Assembly (NCBI GenBank): GCA_020846745.1
Contig: JADLDI010000066.1
Coordinates: forward strand, 1 to 63,066
Direction of reading: 5' to 3'
Source of the DNA: Bryobacterales bacterium
GTDB lineage: Bacteria; Acidobacteriota; Terriglobia; Bryobacterales; Bryobacteraceae
DNA: 63,066 nucleotides
Positions 51,341 to 60,049 of this stretch are shown here, piece by piece; position 1 is the stretch's first letter, and each line of letters starts with the position of its first letter. The translations under genes and the position numbers were made by a program. Below the pieces are notes generated by a model. That model saw nothing but the letters and a program-made list of their open reading frames with translations. It was not told the DNA's origin and made no database searches.

Positions 51341-51475
51341 TCGATGCTACGCCCCGCGCCGCGGGCGGAACAGTTCGGGTGGTGAAGTGGGCGATGACAG
51401 AAAATCTCCCGCTCGCCCGCACCCTAACGGCACCGGCACAATCGGCGTGGGCGCTACACAACAAGCGGCGCGGCG

Positions 51476-51862
51476 TCACGCGCGTGGCTTGTACGCGATG
51501 CAGTCGATCTCGACCTTCATCTCTTTCATCGCGAACTTGGCTTCGACAGTGGTCCGCGCCGGTTTGGCCTCGCCGAAGAACTCGGCGTAAACCTCGTTCA
51601 TAGCGGAGAAGTCGCCGCCGTCGGCCAGGAACACCGAGCACTTCACCACATCCTGCATCGTGGCGCCCGCGCCTTCCAGGATGCGGCGGATATTATTCAG
51701 CACGATGCGTGTTTCGTGCTTGATGTCGCCGAGCGAAAACTGATTGGTGTCGGGATCGATCGGTCCCTGCCCGGCAACGAAGATGAAGTCGCCGGCGCGA
51801 ACGGCGGGAGAGTAGGGTCCGCGGGGAGTCGGAACCCCGGCCATCGTGATGCGTTCGATCAT
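51476..51862 (-). CDS. RidA-family imine deaminase
   Basis: A 128-residue protein of the RidA/YjgF family, which hydrolyses reactive enamines/imines formed by PLP enzymes. Signatures: 'GPYSPAVRAGDFIFVAGQGPIDPDTN', 'NNIRRILEGAGATMQDVVKCSVFLAD' and 'FFGEAKPARTTVEA' with the active-site arginine. Length is typical. It sits alone, between the SET gene and the NYN gene terminator. Confidence 0.95.
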   Translation of the reverse strand: MIERITMAGVPTPRGPYSPAVRAGDFIFVAGQGPIDPDTNQFSLGDIKHETRIVLNNIRRILEGAGATMQDVVKCSVFLADGGDFSAMNEVYAEFFGEAKPARTTVEAKFAMKEMKVEIDCIAYKPRA

Positions 51863-51896
51863 GAGAATGCGTGCCTCCGTGAGTCTTGTTGGAGAT

Positions 51897-51928
51897 CAAA
51901 AAGGGCGAGGGCCGGCGCGAGGCCGGCC
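51897..51928 (-). terminator. Rho-independent terminator after the NYN/LOTUS gene
   Basis: On the minus strand GGCCGGC and GCCGGCC arms (51910-51916/51922-51928) with a five-base loop are followed after CTCGCCC by TTTTTG. Confidence 0.55.
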
Positions 51929-51958
51929 ACACGCTCAAGCTGATAGTGTACGCGAGAA

Positions 51959-53371
51959 TCAGGAGGGATTCTTGCGGCGCGGTGCACGCTTCTTCGTTGC
52001 CGCACCTTCCTTCGCCGTCTTGGCCGGGCGCTTGCGCGCGCGCGGCGAAACCGGCTTCGGATCGGGTTCGAAGATGGTCGGCTGGCCTTCCACAAACGGC
52101 TGCCGCTCGTCGTATTCGTGCGGCTGCTCGTCCGGGTCGGGCGCCGGCGGCGGAGCAGGTGGATAGAACTCGGCGCCGAGATAGACCGTGAGGCCTTTCT
52201 CTTCGTCGGGTTCGATGCGAACCACCGTGCGGTCCTGCGCGAAGTTGAGAAGCTCGTTGAACTCCTGGAAGCCGTAACGCTTCCAATCGAGTTGCGGCGC
52301 TTCTTCCTGTACCCACGGCTGTAGCTGGTCGGCGGGGACTCCGTCTTCCATGTCCAGCCGGTGGTTCTCCAGAACGTCCCGCAGATACTGCAGCGAATCT
52401 TCCGGATCGAGCATAGGCGTTTCCGGCGAGGCCGAACGCTTCCGTTCGATCATGTAGCGCCCGCCGGACCCGGTAACGTTTACGAAGTCCGCGCGCTTCA
52501 GCATCTCGACAAACTCCGAGAAGCTGTGGGCGCCGTACGCTTTTTCGCTGAACGATGGGTTCAACTGCAGCATGGTGGATTTCAACAACCCAAGCTGCGG
52601 CTGTACGGCGCGCCGTTCCAGAACTTCGAGCGCACGTTCCACCAGCGGGACCGCCTGCGCCAGGTCGAGCGGGGCGGGCCGCTGCTTCGGACCCTGCGCT
52701 TGCGGAGGAGGCGCGCCTTGCGGGGCGCCGGCAGGCGGAGGGCCTCCGACGGCGCCGCCCGCAGCCTGGGCACGCTCGCCCTTGCCGTACTTGTCCGGCC
52801 GCGGCGGCTTCTGCTGCTGCTGCGGCTGGAAATCGCGCTTGGCCTCTGCCGGCAGATCGTCCAGCAATCCTTCATAGCTGATGAATTCGTGACAGTTCTG
52901 CTGCAGGATGGTGCTGGTAAATGCCTTGCCGCCCACGATGAACACGGTCTTGCCGTATTCCCTCAGTTTATTCACCAGCGGAATAAAGTCGCTGTCGCCG
53001 CTGACAATCGCGAAAGCGTTTACGTGGGGATGTGTAAAGGCCATCTCGAGCGCATCGAGGGCCAGGTTGATGTCTGCGCCATTCTTGTCGCCCCGGGGGG
53101 ACGGAATTCGCTGGACCATTTGCACCGCATTCTCGGCCATCTGGCGGGTTGCACCCTCCTGACGGCCCCAGTTTGCGTATGCGAATTTCGCGACGATAAC
53201 GCCGCGTTCCTTAAGCGCGTCGAGCACCGGAGCAACGTGGAATTCACGCCGCAACGTGCTCTTCACGCCGATTTCGATATTGTCGTAATCGACAAATACG
53301 GCGACATTGAGCTTTTCTTGCATCGCACCGATCTTCTTTGTAAGTCCTTCTCCCTCCATCGTGATTCTCAC
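51959..53371 (-). CDS. NYN (PIN-like) ribonuclease-type protein with two OST-HTH/LOTUS domains
   Basis: A 470-residue protein. Residues about 17-170 are a NYN/LabA domain with the acidic metal-binding set: '[12 protein letters not shown]', '[18 protein letters not shown]', '[19 protein letters not shown]'. A Pro/Gln-rich linker leads to two OST-HTH/LOTUS-like domains (about 235-320 and 345-420), and a Lys/Arg-rich tail. Such proteins are candidate RNA nucleases that bind RNA through LOTUS domains. The GTG at 53371 overlaps the TGA of the B12-binding gene (GTGA), so coupling is likely; starts at 53359 or 53323 are also possible. Confidence 0.88.
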   Translation of the reverse strand: MRITMEGEGLTKKIGAMQEKLNVAVFVDYDNIEIGVKSTLRREFHVAPVLDALKERGVIVAKFAYANWGRQEGATRQMAENAVQMVQRIPSPRGDKNGADINLALDALEMAFTHPHVNAFAIVSGDSDFIPLVNKLREYGKTVFIVGGKAFTSTILQQNCHEFISYEGLLDDLPAEAKRDFQPQQQQKPPRPDKYGKGERAQAAGGAVGGPPPAGAPQGAPPPQAQGPKQRPAPLDLAQAVPLVERALEVLERRAVQPQLGLLKSTMLQLNPSFSEKAYGAHSFSEFVEMLKRADFVNVTGSGGRYMIERKRSASPETPMLDPEDSLQYLRDVLENHRLDMEDGVPADQLQPWVQEEAPQLDWKRYGFQEFNELLNFAQDRTVVRIEPDEEKGLTVYLGAEFYPPAPPPAPDPDEQPHEYDERQPFVEGQPTIFEPDPKPVSPRARKRPAKTAKEGAATKKRAPRRKNPS

Positions 53372-53769
53372 GCGACTGGTTGTACCGCCCCTCGTATGAA
53401 CGTCACGATGTCTTCGAGCGAAGAGCCAGGTTGAAACACTGCCGCCACTCCAATCTTCTTCAGTTCGGTCGCGTCGCCATCCGGAATCGTTCCGCCGATT
53501 ATCACTTTTATATCTGTCATTTCATTACGGCGAAGCAACTCCATCACGCGCGGCACGATGGCATTATGAGCACCCGAAAGGATAGACAAACCGATCGCCT
53601 GCACGTCCTCTTGCAGCGCCGCGTTGACAATCATTTCTGGCGTCTGCCGGAGGCCGGTGTAGATGACTTCCATTCCGGCGTCCCGTAATGCTCGCGCGAT
53701 TACCTTGGCCCCGCGATCATGACCATCGAGTCCTGGTTTGGCCACGAGCACCCGGATGCGACTCTCCAT
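53368..53769 (-). CDS. Cobalamin-binding methylmalonyl-CoA-mutase-type small subunit
   Basis: A 133-residue B12-binding domain from ATG 53769 ('[31 protein letters not shown]'), with the cobalamin-coordinating DxHxxG, '[26 protein letters not shown]' and '[24 protein letters not shown]'. It matches the C-terminal B12 domain of methylmalonyl- or isobutyryl-CoA mutases encoded as a separate small subunit. The large catalytic subunit is not in this window. Twenty more codons are open upstream but have no support. Confidence 0.92.
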   Translation of the reverse strand: MESRIRVLVAKPGLDGHDRGAKVIARALRDAGMEVIYTGLRQTPEMIVNAALQEDVQAIGLSILSGAHNAIVPRVMELLRRNEMTDIKVIIGGTIPDGDATELKKIGVAAVFQPGSSLEDIVTFIRGAVQPVA

Positions 53770-53861
53770 TGAATTCGTACCCAGTTTCTCGAGCAGATTG
53801 GCCCCCGCTCGCTCTTTATTAGAACACAAGTGGCAAGATGCCGTGTAAAGGTTTCCTCGAA

Positions 53862-54212
53862 CTAACCGTGGCAGTCGATCTCGCAGGGTTCGGCAACAGC
53901 CCCAGGCGCTAGTGCCTGAACAAGGATGGACTCGCGGTAAAGATCGCGAAGCTGACTCCGATACTCGTGGGAAGTCTGGCGCAATGTGGCCATTACCTGT
54001 GCGCCGGCCGCCACAATTGCCCGCATCCGTTCTGCCTGCGCGGGCGTCAGCCCACTGCTCTCAGCTTCCGCCTGCAGTGCGTGAGCGAGCGCTGCCCGCC
54101 TGCGCAAGAGTGCGGCCATTTGCTCCAGATCGGTGCCGGGAACTCCACCCATGTGCGCGGTCACTTCCTCCAACCGCACGATGAGTTGATCGACCGGTTC
54201 CCCCATGATCAT
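53862..54212 (-). CDS. Small helical protein next to fliD (candidate FliT-like chaperone)
   Basis: A 116-residue, mostly helical protein ('[15 protein letters not shown]', '[49 protein letters not shown]'). FliT and FlgN chaperones are of this size and build and sit beside hook-associated genes; the gene starts at the last base of the fliD stop codon (TGATG), so it is co-translated. Sequence identity is too low to name it with confidence. Confidence 0.5.
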   Translation of the reverse strand: MIMGEPVDQLIVRLEEVTAHMGGVPGTDLEQMAALLRRRAALAHALQAEAESSGLTPAQAERMRAIVAAGAQVMATLRQTSHEYRSQLRDLYRESILVQALAPGAVAEPCEIDCHG

Positions 54213-55570
54213 CAGTTCTTACCGTAAGTGCTCGTTTCCAGGCTCTTGATCGTCGAATCGAGCATCGTCTGCTGGCCCTGCAGTTGCGACAGCAGCCCGT
54301 CGGCCAACTGTAGCTTCGTGTTCAACGATTCCTGCATGATCTGAATCCGGCCGCTGATCGTTGCTATCTGATCTGTCAGCCGCCTATCCGTTCTGTCAAT
54401 CTCAGCCTGCTGCTGCGCGATTGTGCCTGTGTACGCATTCGATATCGCGTCAATCGTCTTGAACGTTGCACCAAATCCGGTCGTCGCCGAACCGAAGAAA
54501 TCGAAGGCCGCCGTAATCTTACTGCTCGACAACGAGTAGAACTTTGAACTGTCGAACGACATCGTGCCGGTCTTGTCCAGTTCGATGCCCAGATCCATCA
54601 GCGACTTGATCGTCCCTGAACTTGCCGTATAGTTCGCAACCGACCGTAAGGCGCGCTGTGTCGTACCGATAATCGAATCGCCGCTTAGCATCCCCGCGTT
54701 TTCGCCGATGTTGCTGTTCACTTTGCCCATCGCCGCGTTGTATGCGTTCACAAAGGCCGTTAGCTTTGTGGCAAGCGTTCCCCGATTGGTTGAGAGTCCG
54801 ATCACGATCGACTCGTCCGCGTCGGTCGTGTCCAGGATGTTGTAGGTGATGCCTTCGATGGAATCGCTGATGGTATTGTCCGATTTTTCCATCTGCAGCC
54901 CATTGAGCTTGAACTTGGCGTTGGCGCCCTGATTGGTCGCCGTCAGCACATTGGTGTTCGCGTCATCCGCCGTGCCGCGCAATTGCAACGTCGTAGACCC
55001 GGTATTCTCCGCCACCAGAGATAAGTGGTACGGCTCTGTTCCCGAACCCGTGTTGAGGATCGAGGCGTGCACCCCGGCGTCAAGATCGTTTATCGCCTCA
55101 ACCAGCCCATTCAGGTTGTTACCATAACTCGCCAGGTCGATGTTATGCTTCTCCGTCCCGATCACCAGTTGTAGCTGGCCGTCCGCGTCTACGTGAGTCG
55201 TATCCTTGTCCGCGAACCCCGCCACCGTCGACTCCGACGCTCGTCGGGCGACACTGGTAATGTCCGTGATCGTGTAGGAAGTTGCAGCGGCATTCCCGGT
55301 CATCTGCACGGTCACCTTGCTCGTGTTCGACGACGACACGCTGATCGCGTGAGTGTCTCCCATAGAGGCCAGGTCTTTGACGGTGCCCGCAAAAGTTTGC
55401 AGCGTCCCGTTCAGGGCTGTCAGCGATTGCTTCTTTAGAATCAGGTCCGATTGCTGATTCTGCATCTGCTTGATTGGCATGGATGCAATCGACACGGCCC
55501 GGTCGACGATCTTTTGGAAGTCCGACGAGTAGGTGCTGATTCCGGTGAACTTGAGCGGAGTGATACTCAT
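54212..55570 (-). CDS. fliD: Flagellar filament cap protein FliD (HAP2)
   Basis: A 452-residue secreted flagellar cap. N-terminal region 'ITPLKFTGISTYSSDFQKIVDRAVSIASMPIKQMQNQQSDLILKKQSLTALNGTLQTFAGTVKDL' (spanning residues 4-68) and the C-terminal coiled coil ('TIAQQQAEIDRTDRRLTDQIATISGRIQIMQESLNTKLQLADGLLSQLQGQQTMLDSTI', residues about 385-445) match FliD ends; the middle D2/D3 domains are variable. It pairs with the small helical gene at 53.9-54.2 kb. A sigma-28 promoter lies just upstream. No other flagellar genes are near. Confidence 0.93.
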   Translation of the reverse strand: MSITPLKFTGISTYSSDFQKIVDRAVSIASMPIKQMQNQQSDLILKKQSLTALNGTLQTFAGTVKDLASMGDTHAISVSSSNTSKVTVQMTGNAAATSYTITDITSVARRASESTVAGFADKDTTHVDADGQLQLVIGTEKHNIDLASYGNNLNGLVEAINDLDAGVHASILNTGSGTEPYHLSLVAENTGSTTLQLRGTADDANTNVLTATNQGANAKFKLNGLQMEKSDNTISDSIEGITYNILDTTDADESIVIGLSTNRGTLATKLTAFVNAYNAAMGKVNSNIGENAGMLSGDSIIGTTQRALRSVANYTASSGTIKSLMDLGIELDKTGTMSFDSSKFYSLSSSKITAAFDFFGSATTGFGATFKTIDAISNAYTGTIAQQQAEIDRTDRRLTDQIATISGRIQIMQESLNTKLQLADGLLSQLQGQQTMLDSTIKSLETSTYGKN

Positions 55571-55592
55571 GGGTGGTTTTTCCCCACCTCAC

Positions 55593-55620
55593 ATATCGGC
55601 CCGCTGACAGGAAATCTTTA
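55593..55620 (-). promoter_or_regulatory. Sigma-28 (FliA) promoter of fliD
   Basis: On the minus strand TAAA (55617-55620), a 16-base spacer, and GCCGATAT (55593-55600) match the sigma-28/sigma-D consensus. It lies 23 bases before the fliD ATG, with a GAGGTGGGGA ribosome region between, and overlaps the last codon of the NUDIX gene. Confidence 0.75.
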
Positions 55621-56136
55621 CTTACTCTTCGAAGCCTCTTCGAAACTGAAGATCCGCCGCACGACCAACAGCCCGTCGGGCGTGAACTGCTCCGTCGCGG
55701 CACGGCTCAGAATGTCACGCGGCGTCATCCGCTCAACCCCTTGCACCTCTTCGGGTTGCGGCACAATCGGGCCGTCCCACCGGCACGAAAACACCCGCCC
55801 CCACACCCGCGATTGGTCGTCTTCATAGAGGAAGTCGAAATGGGTCGCAAGCGTCACCCCGGCGATACCCATCTCCTCTTCCAACTCCCGGATGGCGCCG
55901 TACTCGTACGATTCCCCGGCCAGCACTACTCCCCCGGTTACCGGATCCCAATAGCCCGGGAAGATGTCCTTACTCATGGTCCGTCGCTGGACATACAACT
56001 CTCCGGCGGAGTTGGTTACGACAATATACGTACTCCGGTGTAGCAACCGCTGCGCGCGCATGTCGGCCCGCCGCGCTGCCCCGGTTACGCGATTGTCTTC
56101 GTCAACGATCGCCACTAGCTCGTCCGCTGGATTCAT
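55618..56136 (-). CDS. NUDIX hydrolase (YfcD/IDI-like)
   Basis: A 172-residue protein with the NUDIX box 'GGVVLAGESYEYGAIRELEEEMGI' (G-x5-E-x7-REUxEExG, split across residues about 82-104), preceded by 'LLHRSTYIVVTNSAGELYVQRRTMSKDIFPGYWDP', typical of YfcD and isopentenyl-diphosphate-isomerase-like NUDIX proteins. Likely hydrolyses a nucleoside diphosphate derivative; substrate unknown. Divergent from the DUF4071 gene. Confidence 0.92.
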   Translation of the reverse strand: MNPADELVAIVDEDNRVTGAARRADMRAQRLLHRSTYIVVTNSAGELYVQRRTMSKDIFPGYWDPVTGGVVLAGESYEYGAIRELEEEMGIAGVTLATHFDFLYEDDQSRVWGRVFSCRWDGPIVPQPEEVQGVERMTPRDILSRAATEQFTPDGLLVVRRIFSFEEASKSK

Positions 56137-56199
56137 GGGCCCATGACGAGGATAGCGTGCCAGGGTGTTTCTCTCCGCTTGCTGTTCGGGCGGCGGTGA

Positions 56200-56205
56200 G
56201 ACAAT
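56200..56205 (+). promoter_or_regulatory. -10 box (GACAAT) of the DUF4071 gene, near-leaderless
   Basis: GAGACAAT ends eight bases before the ATG at 56214, so transcription should start about two bases upstream of the start codon. This supports 56214 over the longer frame. Confidence 0.45.
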
Positions 56206-56213
56206 ACCAACGA

Positions 56214-57443
56214 ATGCACCCGCTGTGTCTTGTCGTACTTTCCAGTGCTACTTCCTGTGATGAAGTGTTTTCCCGGTTGGTTCTCCCCGCAGTGGCTCAT
56301 GCGGGGTTCGACCCGTTTCGCGGACCGGCTCAACCTGATCGTATCGCCTTGCCCGAGTTCGCCCTCGTCGACGTTACGGTAACGAATGCAGACCTGCAGT
56401 TCGCGCTGGGCATTCGCGCGGCATTGCGGCCCGATTCTACTGTGTACATCGCCGCCGCCAACTCGCTGAGCGCGCCGCCGGAAGGGACGATCATCTATCT
56501 GCCAGGCGATCCGGCCAGTTCGGTTCCGGAGTTGAATAAACGCCTCAATGAATTGAAACGTCACCGGCCGCGGCAGTTGGCCTTTCACGCGCTTGAGCAG
56601 TTTGGCGATATCGCGCGGCTGAAGACGGATGTGTTTCGCGACCGGATAGCGTACGACCAGGATTTGAAGGCACGGCTGGCGCAGGCCCGGAGAGGTCCGC
56701 ACGTCAGGCAAGCGCTGGCAGAGGTGGAAAACTCGATTGACCTCGCGACGGCCGACTATGGCGCGATTGTGGACCTGATGCTTTCCTATCGGGGCGTGAA
56801 GGCGTGGAACGAGATGATCTCGCTGGTGGAGCGGATGCCGTACGACCTGGCGCGGACCACGCTGGTGCAGGAGCAGTTGGCCTTTGCCGTCAATCGCAAG
56901 GGCGACTGGAACGACGCGGAGCGAATCCTCACGGCTGTCATCGAAAGTCGCGGTCCTTCGTCGGAAACAAATAGCCTGCTGGGGCGAGTCTATAAGGATC
57001 GCTGGGATGAAACCAAAGATCCCGCCTGGCTGGACCGGGCCATTGAAACCTATCTACAGGGCTTTGAAGCTGATTGGCGCGACGCCTATCCGGGGATTAA
57101 CGCCGTGAGCCTGATGGAACTGCGTAACCCGCCGGACGAGCGGCGGCACAAGTTGTTGCCGTTGGTGCACTACGCGGTAGTGCGCCGGTTGGCATCGTCG
57201 AAACCAGACTACTGGGACTACGCCACGCTGCTCGAGTTGGCGGTGCTTGCCTCGGATGAAGCGGGCGCCCGCGATGCGGTGGGCAAGGCGCTTGCCGCGG
57301 TTCGCGAGGTGTGGGAGCCGGAGACCACGTTGAAGACGCTCGACCGGATGGCGGAAGCCCGGAATGCGCGCGGGGGCGCGGAAGGGTGGCTTAACGGCGT
57401 TCGCGGCGAACTGAAGGCAAAGGTGGCCTCGTTCTCCAAATGA
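56214..57443 (+). CDS. DUF4071 / MAP3K TRAF-binding-type protein with TIR/deoxyribosyltransferase-like N-domain
   Basis: A 409-residue cytoplasmic protein. Residues about 1-110 look like a Rossmann-type nucleotide-sensor or TIR/nucleoside-deoxyribosyltransferase-like domain: 'FSRLVLPAVAHAGFDPFRGP' and 'FALVDVTVTNADLQFALGIRAALRPDSTVYIAAA' follow the pattern of that fold. Residues about 130-400 match the DUF4071 region of ASK-type MAP3K proteins: 'TTLVQEQLAFAVNRKGDWNDAERILTAVI', 'NSLLGRVYKDRWDETKD', 'ETYLQGFEADWRDAYPGINAVSLMEL'. In bacteria this architecture is associated with predicted immune or stress signalling. No kinase, effector or protease gene is beside it here. Confidence 0.75.
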   Translation: MHPLCLVVLSSATSCDEVFSRLVLPAVAHAGFDPFRGPAQPDRIALPEFALVDVTVTNADLQFALGIRAALRPDSTVYIAAANSLSAPPEGTIIYLPGDPASSVPELNKRLNELKRHRPRQLAFHALEQFGDIARLKTDVFRDRIAYDQDLKARLAQARRGPHVRQALAEVENSIDLATADYGAIVDLMLSYRGVKAWNEMISLVERMPYDLARTTLVQEQLAFAVNRKGDWNDAERILTAVIESRGPSSETNSLLGRVYKDRWDETKDPAWLDRAIETYLQGFEADWRDAYPGINAVSLMELRNPPDERRHKLLPLVHYAVVRRLASSKPDYWDYATLLELAVLASDEAGARDAVGKALAAVREVWEPETTLKTLDRMAEARNARGGAEGWLNGVRGELKAKVASFSK

Positions 57444-57494
57444 GCTACGAAAGGCGGATGTTCGAGCGCGCGAGGCAGGCCTGGTAAGAAGTAG

Positions 57495-58175
57495 ATGCTG
57501 ATTCTGGTAATCGACGACGACACAGAGCTGTGCCAACTGCTGGCGGAGTTTCTGCGGCGCGAAGGCTATGACGTGCGCGCCGCGCATACGGCGGCCACGG
57601 GTGTGCAGTCGGCGCAGGAGTTGAACCCGTCGTTGATCATATTGGACGTGATGCTGCCCGATGCGGATGGGTTCTCGGTATTGCGGCGGGTGCGGCAATC
57701 GATGCAGACACCGGTGCTGATGCTGACGGCCCGCGGCGAGGATATCGACCGGATTGTCGGCTTGGAGTTGGGCGCCGACGATTACATGCCCAAGCCGTTC
57801 AACCCGCGGGAACTGGCGGCGCGGATCAAGGCGATCCTCAGGCGGACACAGGCGGTTCCGGATGAGACGTCGCTTTCGGTGAACGGCGTGAACCTCAACC
57901 CCGCCACGCGGGAGGTGAAGGTGGACGGCCAACCGGTTTCGCTGACCACGACCGAGTTCGACATCCTGCAGGTACTCCTCAAGAACGCGGGGCGCGTCCT
58001 CTCTCGTGACGACCTTATGGAGCATCTCTATCAGCGGAAAGCTTCGCCGTTCGACCGTGCGATTGACGTCCACATCGGGCATCTGCGCCGGAAGCTCGAA
58101 CTCGGGCGCCCGCTGATCAAGACGATTCGCGGCGTCGGCTACCAGTTCGTCCGATCGAGTACCGGCGACGAGTAG
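57495..58175 (+). CDS. OmpR/CpxR-family response regulator
   Basis: A 226-residue two-component regulator. Receiver domain 'ILVIDDDTELCQLLAEFLRREGYDV' with phospho-Asp in 'LIILDVMLPDADGF' and Lys in 'MPKPFNPREL', and winged-helix 'PVSLTTTEFDILQVLLKNAGRVLSRDDLMEHLY' and 'VHIGHLRRKLELGRPLIKTIRGVGYQF'. It is followed by its kinase eight bases downstream. Closest in pattern to CpxR envelope-stress regulators, but this cannot be proven. Confidence 0.96.
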   Translation: MLILVIDDDTELCQLLAEFLRREGYDVRAAHTAATGVQSAQELNPSLIILDVMLPDADGFSVLRRVRQSMQTPVLMLTARGEDIDRIVGLELGADDYMPKPFNPRELAARIKAILRRTQAVPDETSLSVNGVNLNPATREVKVDGQPVSLTTTEFDILQVLLKNAGRVLSRDDLMEHLYQRKASPFDRAIDVHIGHLRRKLELGRPLIKTIRGVGYQFVRSSTGDE

Positions 58176-58183
58176 GGAAAGCC

Positions 58184-59464
58184 ATGCGGTCGCTTTACGC
58201 CAAACTGTTGCTGTGGTTCCTGGTGACGCTCACGGTAACGGTAGTAGGGCTGCTGATCGTTTCCGCGTATTACTTTCGCGATCAGCCACGGTCGCCGCGG
58301 CCGGTCCGCCGTTTGCTGGTCGTCGAGTTGCGCATTCTGCGCGAGATTTATGAGAGCCAGGGGGCGGACCAAGTACGGGAGCATCTGGAGAATCTGAATG
58401 AGGCGACGGGCCTCAAGTTCGCGTTCGCCGGGGCCGATGGGCGCGACATCGTCGACCCCACCCGAGACTACGCGGATATCATCCGGCGGACCGGAAGCGG
58501 CCGGATACCGTTGGGCGCCGCGCCGGTGATCGCCGGGCGCCAGGCGTGGTATGCGCAGGGGACCTTCGACGGGCGGTATTGGATTATCGCGTCGCGGCCG
58601 TCGGAGCAGCCGTTTCTGCCGTTCTTCGTACCGGCACACTTGTGGGTGATCGTTTCGATTGCGCTGTTCACGCTGCTGCTGGCGCGGCATCTGACGGCTC
58701 CGATGCGCGACTTGCAGCGGGCGGTGGACCGGTTTGGGCAGGGGGATCTTGCGGCGCGGACGACTCATAAGAGATCAGACGAGGTGGGGCAGCTCGCGGA
58801 GACATTCAATAGGATGGCGGACCGGATTCAGACGCTGGTCGATTCGCAGCGGCGCCTCCTATTAGAGATGTCGCATGAATTGCGGTCGCCGTTGGCCCGG
58901 TTGTCGCTCGCGGTGGAACTGGCGCGGGGCGGGTGCTCAGGGGAGACGCAACCGGCACTGGACCGGATCCAGAAGGAAGCGGATAAGCTGAACTCACTCG
59001 TTTCGGGGTTGCTGCAGGTGACGCGCGGGGAGGCCGATCCGACGTCGGTCCGGATGGGTCCGTTGCGGCTGGACGTGCTGTTGAAAGAGGTGCTGGCGGA
59101 CTACACGCACCCGTTTGAAACCGACATCGCAGAGCCGGTAGAACTGAACGGAAACACGGACCTGTTACGGTCGGCGATCGACAACATTCTACGCAACGCC
59201 ATTCGATACTCATCTGCTGACCAGCCGGTGCAAGTGATTCTAACCAAAGAGATTAAGCTTTCCATACGCGACTATGGGCCGGGTGTTCCGGCCGACGCTT
59301 TACCCCACCTGTTTGAGCCGTTTTACCGGGCCGATGCGAACCCGTCGACGGGGTTCGGGCTGGGGTTGTCGATCGCGCGGCGGGCGGTTACACTTCACCA
59401 CGGGGAAATCGAAGCCAGAAACGCGAATCCGGGCTTTGAAGTAAGGATTTCTCTTCCAGCGTGA
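58184..59464 (+). CDS. Membrane sensor histidine kinase (CpxA-like)
   Basis: A 426-residue kinase with TM1 (about 8-30), a periplasmic sensor of about 120 residues, TM2 (about 148-168), HAMP ('LTAPMRDLQRAVDRFGQGDLAARTTH'), HisKA 'LLEMSHELRSPLARLSLA' (phospho-His) and HATPase with N-box 'IDNILRNAIRYS', G1 'DYGPGVPADAL' and G2 'GFGLGLSIARRAV'. Partners the regulator directly upstream. Confidence 0.94.
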   Translation: MRSLYAKLLLWFLVTLTVTVVGLLIVSAYYFRDQPRSPRPVRRLLVVELRILREIYESQGADQVREHLENLNEATGLKFAFAGADGRDIVDPTRDYADIIRRTGSGRIPLGAAPVIAGRQAWYAQGTFDGRYWIIASRPSEQPFLPFFVPAHLWVIVSIALFTLLLARHLTAPMRDLQRAVDRFGQGDLAARTTHKRSDEVGQLAETFNRMADRIQTLVDSQRRLLLEMSHELRSPLARLSLAVELARGGCSGETQPALDRIQKEADKLNSLVSGLLQVTRGEADPTSVRMGPLRLDVLLKEVLADYTHPFETDIAEPVELNGNTDLLRSAIDNILRNAIRYSSADQPVQVILTKEIKLSIRDYGPGVPADALPHLFEPFYRADANPSTGFGLGLSIARRAVTLHHGEIEARNANPGFEVRISLPA

Positions 59465-59577
59465 ACAATTTCATGCCATACTGAATTCGGATCGCCGCCG
59501 GGTGGTCCATGTTCGCGTGTTAACTTTCGCCTGCCTGACAGATGTTCGGCCCGAGACTAGCCCGCCTAATGTAAACT

Positions 59578-59593
59578 GCTGCAATTTCGCAGC
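59578..59593 (+). promoter_or_regulatory. Hairpin in the leader of the RRM-protein gene
   Basis: GCTGC-AATTTC-GCAGC lies just after a TAAACT-like -10 box and ends five bases before the GGAG ribosome site of the RRM gene. Placed at the predicted 5' end of the mRNA, it could affect stability or autoregulation. Confidence 0.35.
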
Positions 59594-59612
59594 TTCTGGA
59601 GTTTGAGATTCA

Positions 59613-59966
59613 ATGACCAACATTTTCGTAGGAAACCTGTCCTACAGCACCAACGAAGCAAGCCTGGAGCAGGCTTTCGCTGCGTATGGCGCCGTAGAAC
59701 GGGTGAGTATCGTTCGTGATCGGGACACCGGTCAACCCCGAGGATTCGCATTTGTGGAGATGACCAACGCTAACGAGGCGGCGAACGCCATCTCCGCGTT
59801 GAATGGCCGCGACCTTGATGGCCGCACCATCAACGTGAACGAAGCCCGTCCCCGTGAAGATCGTGGGGGTGGCGGCGGCAATCGTTTCGGCGGCGGTCGC
59901 CCGGGCGGCGGTGGCAATCGTGGCGGTGGTGGCGGCGGGTTCAAGCGTCGCGAACCGCGCTGGTAA
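59613..59966 (+). CDS. Glycine-rich RRM RNA-binding protein
   Basis: A 117-residue protein. Residues 1-80 are one RRM: RNP2 'NIFVGNLSY' and RNP1 'RGFAFVEM', with 'LNGRDLDGRTINVNEARP'. The last 37 residues are a Gly/Arg-rich tail (GGGGNR-type RGG repeats) ending 'FKRREPRW'. Layout matches cyanobacterial-type Rbp RNA chaperones found also in acidobacteria; often cold-regulated. Leader hairpin and a strong downstream terminator mark it as a single-gene unit. Confidence 0.95.
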   Translation: MTNIFVGNLSYSTNEASLEQAFAAYGAVERVSIVRDRDTGQPRGFAFVEMTNANEAANAISALNGRDLDGRTINVNEARPREDRGGGGGNRFGGGRPGGGGNRGGGGGGFKRREPRW

Positions 59967-59993
59967 GTTAACGCTAGCTAGTAAGTTGAAAAT

Positions 59994-60031
59994 AGGGCGG
60001 GTCCCAGGCGGGCCCGCCCTTCGTGTTTTTT
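59994..60031 (+). terminator. Rho-independent terminator after the RRM gene
   Basis: AGGGCGGGTCC pairs with the GGGCCCGCCCT arm (59994-60020) with one G-T pair; TTCGTGTTTTTTT follows. Confidence 0.85.
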
Positions 60032-60049
60032 TGGACCAGCTGGATTGTG

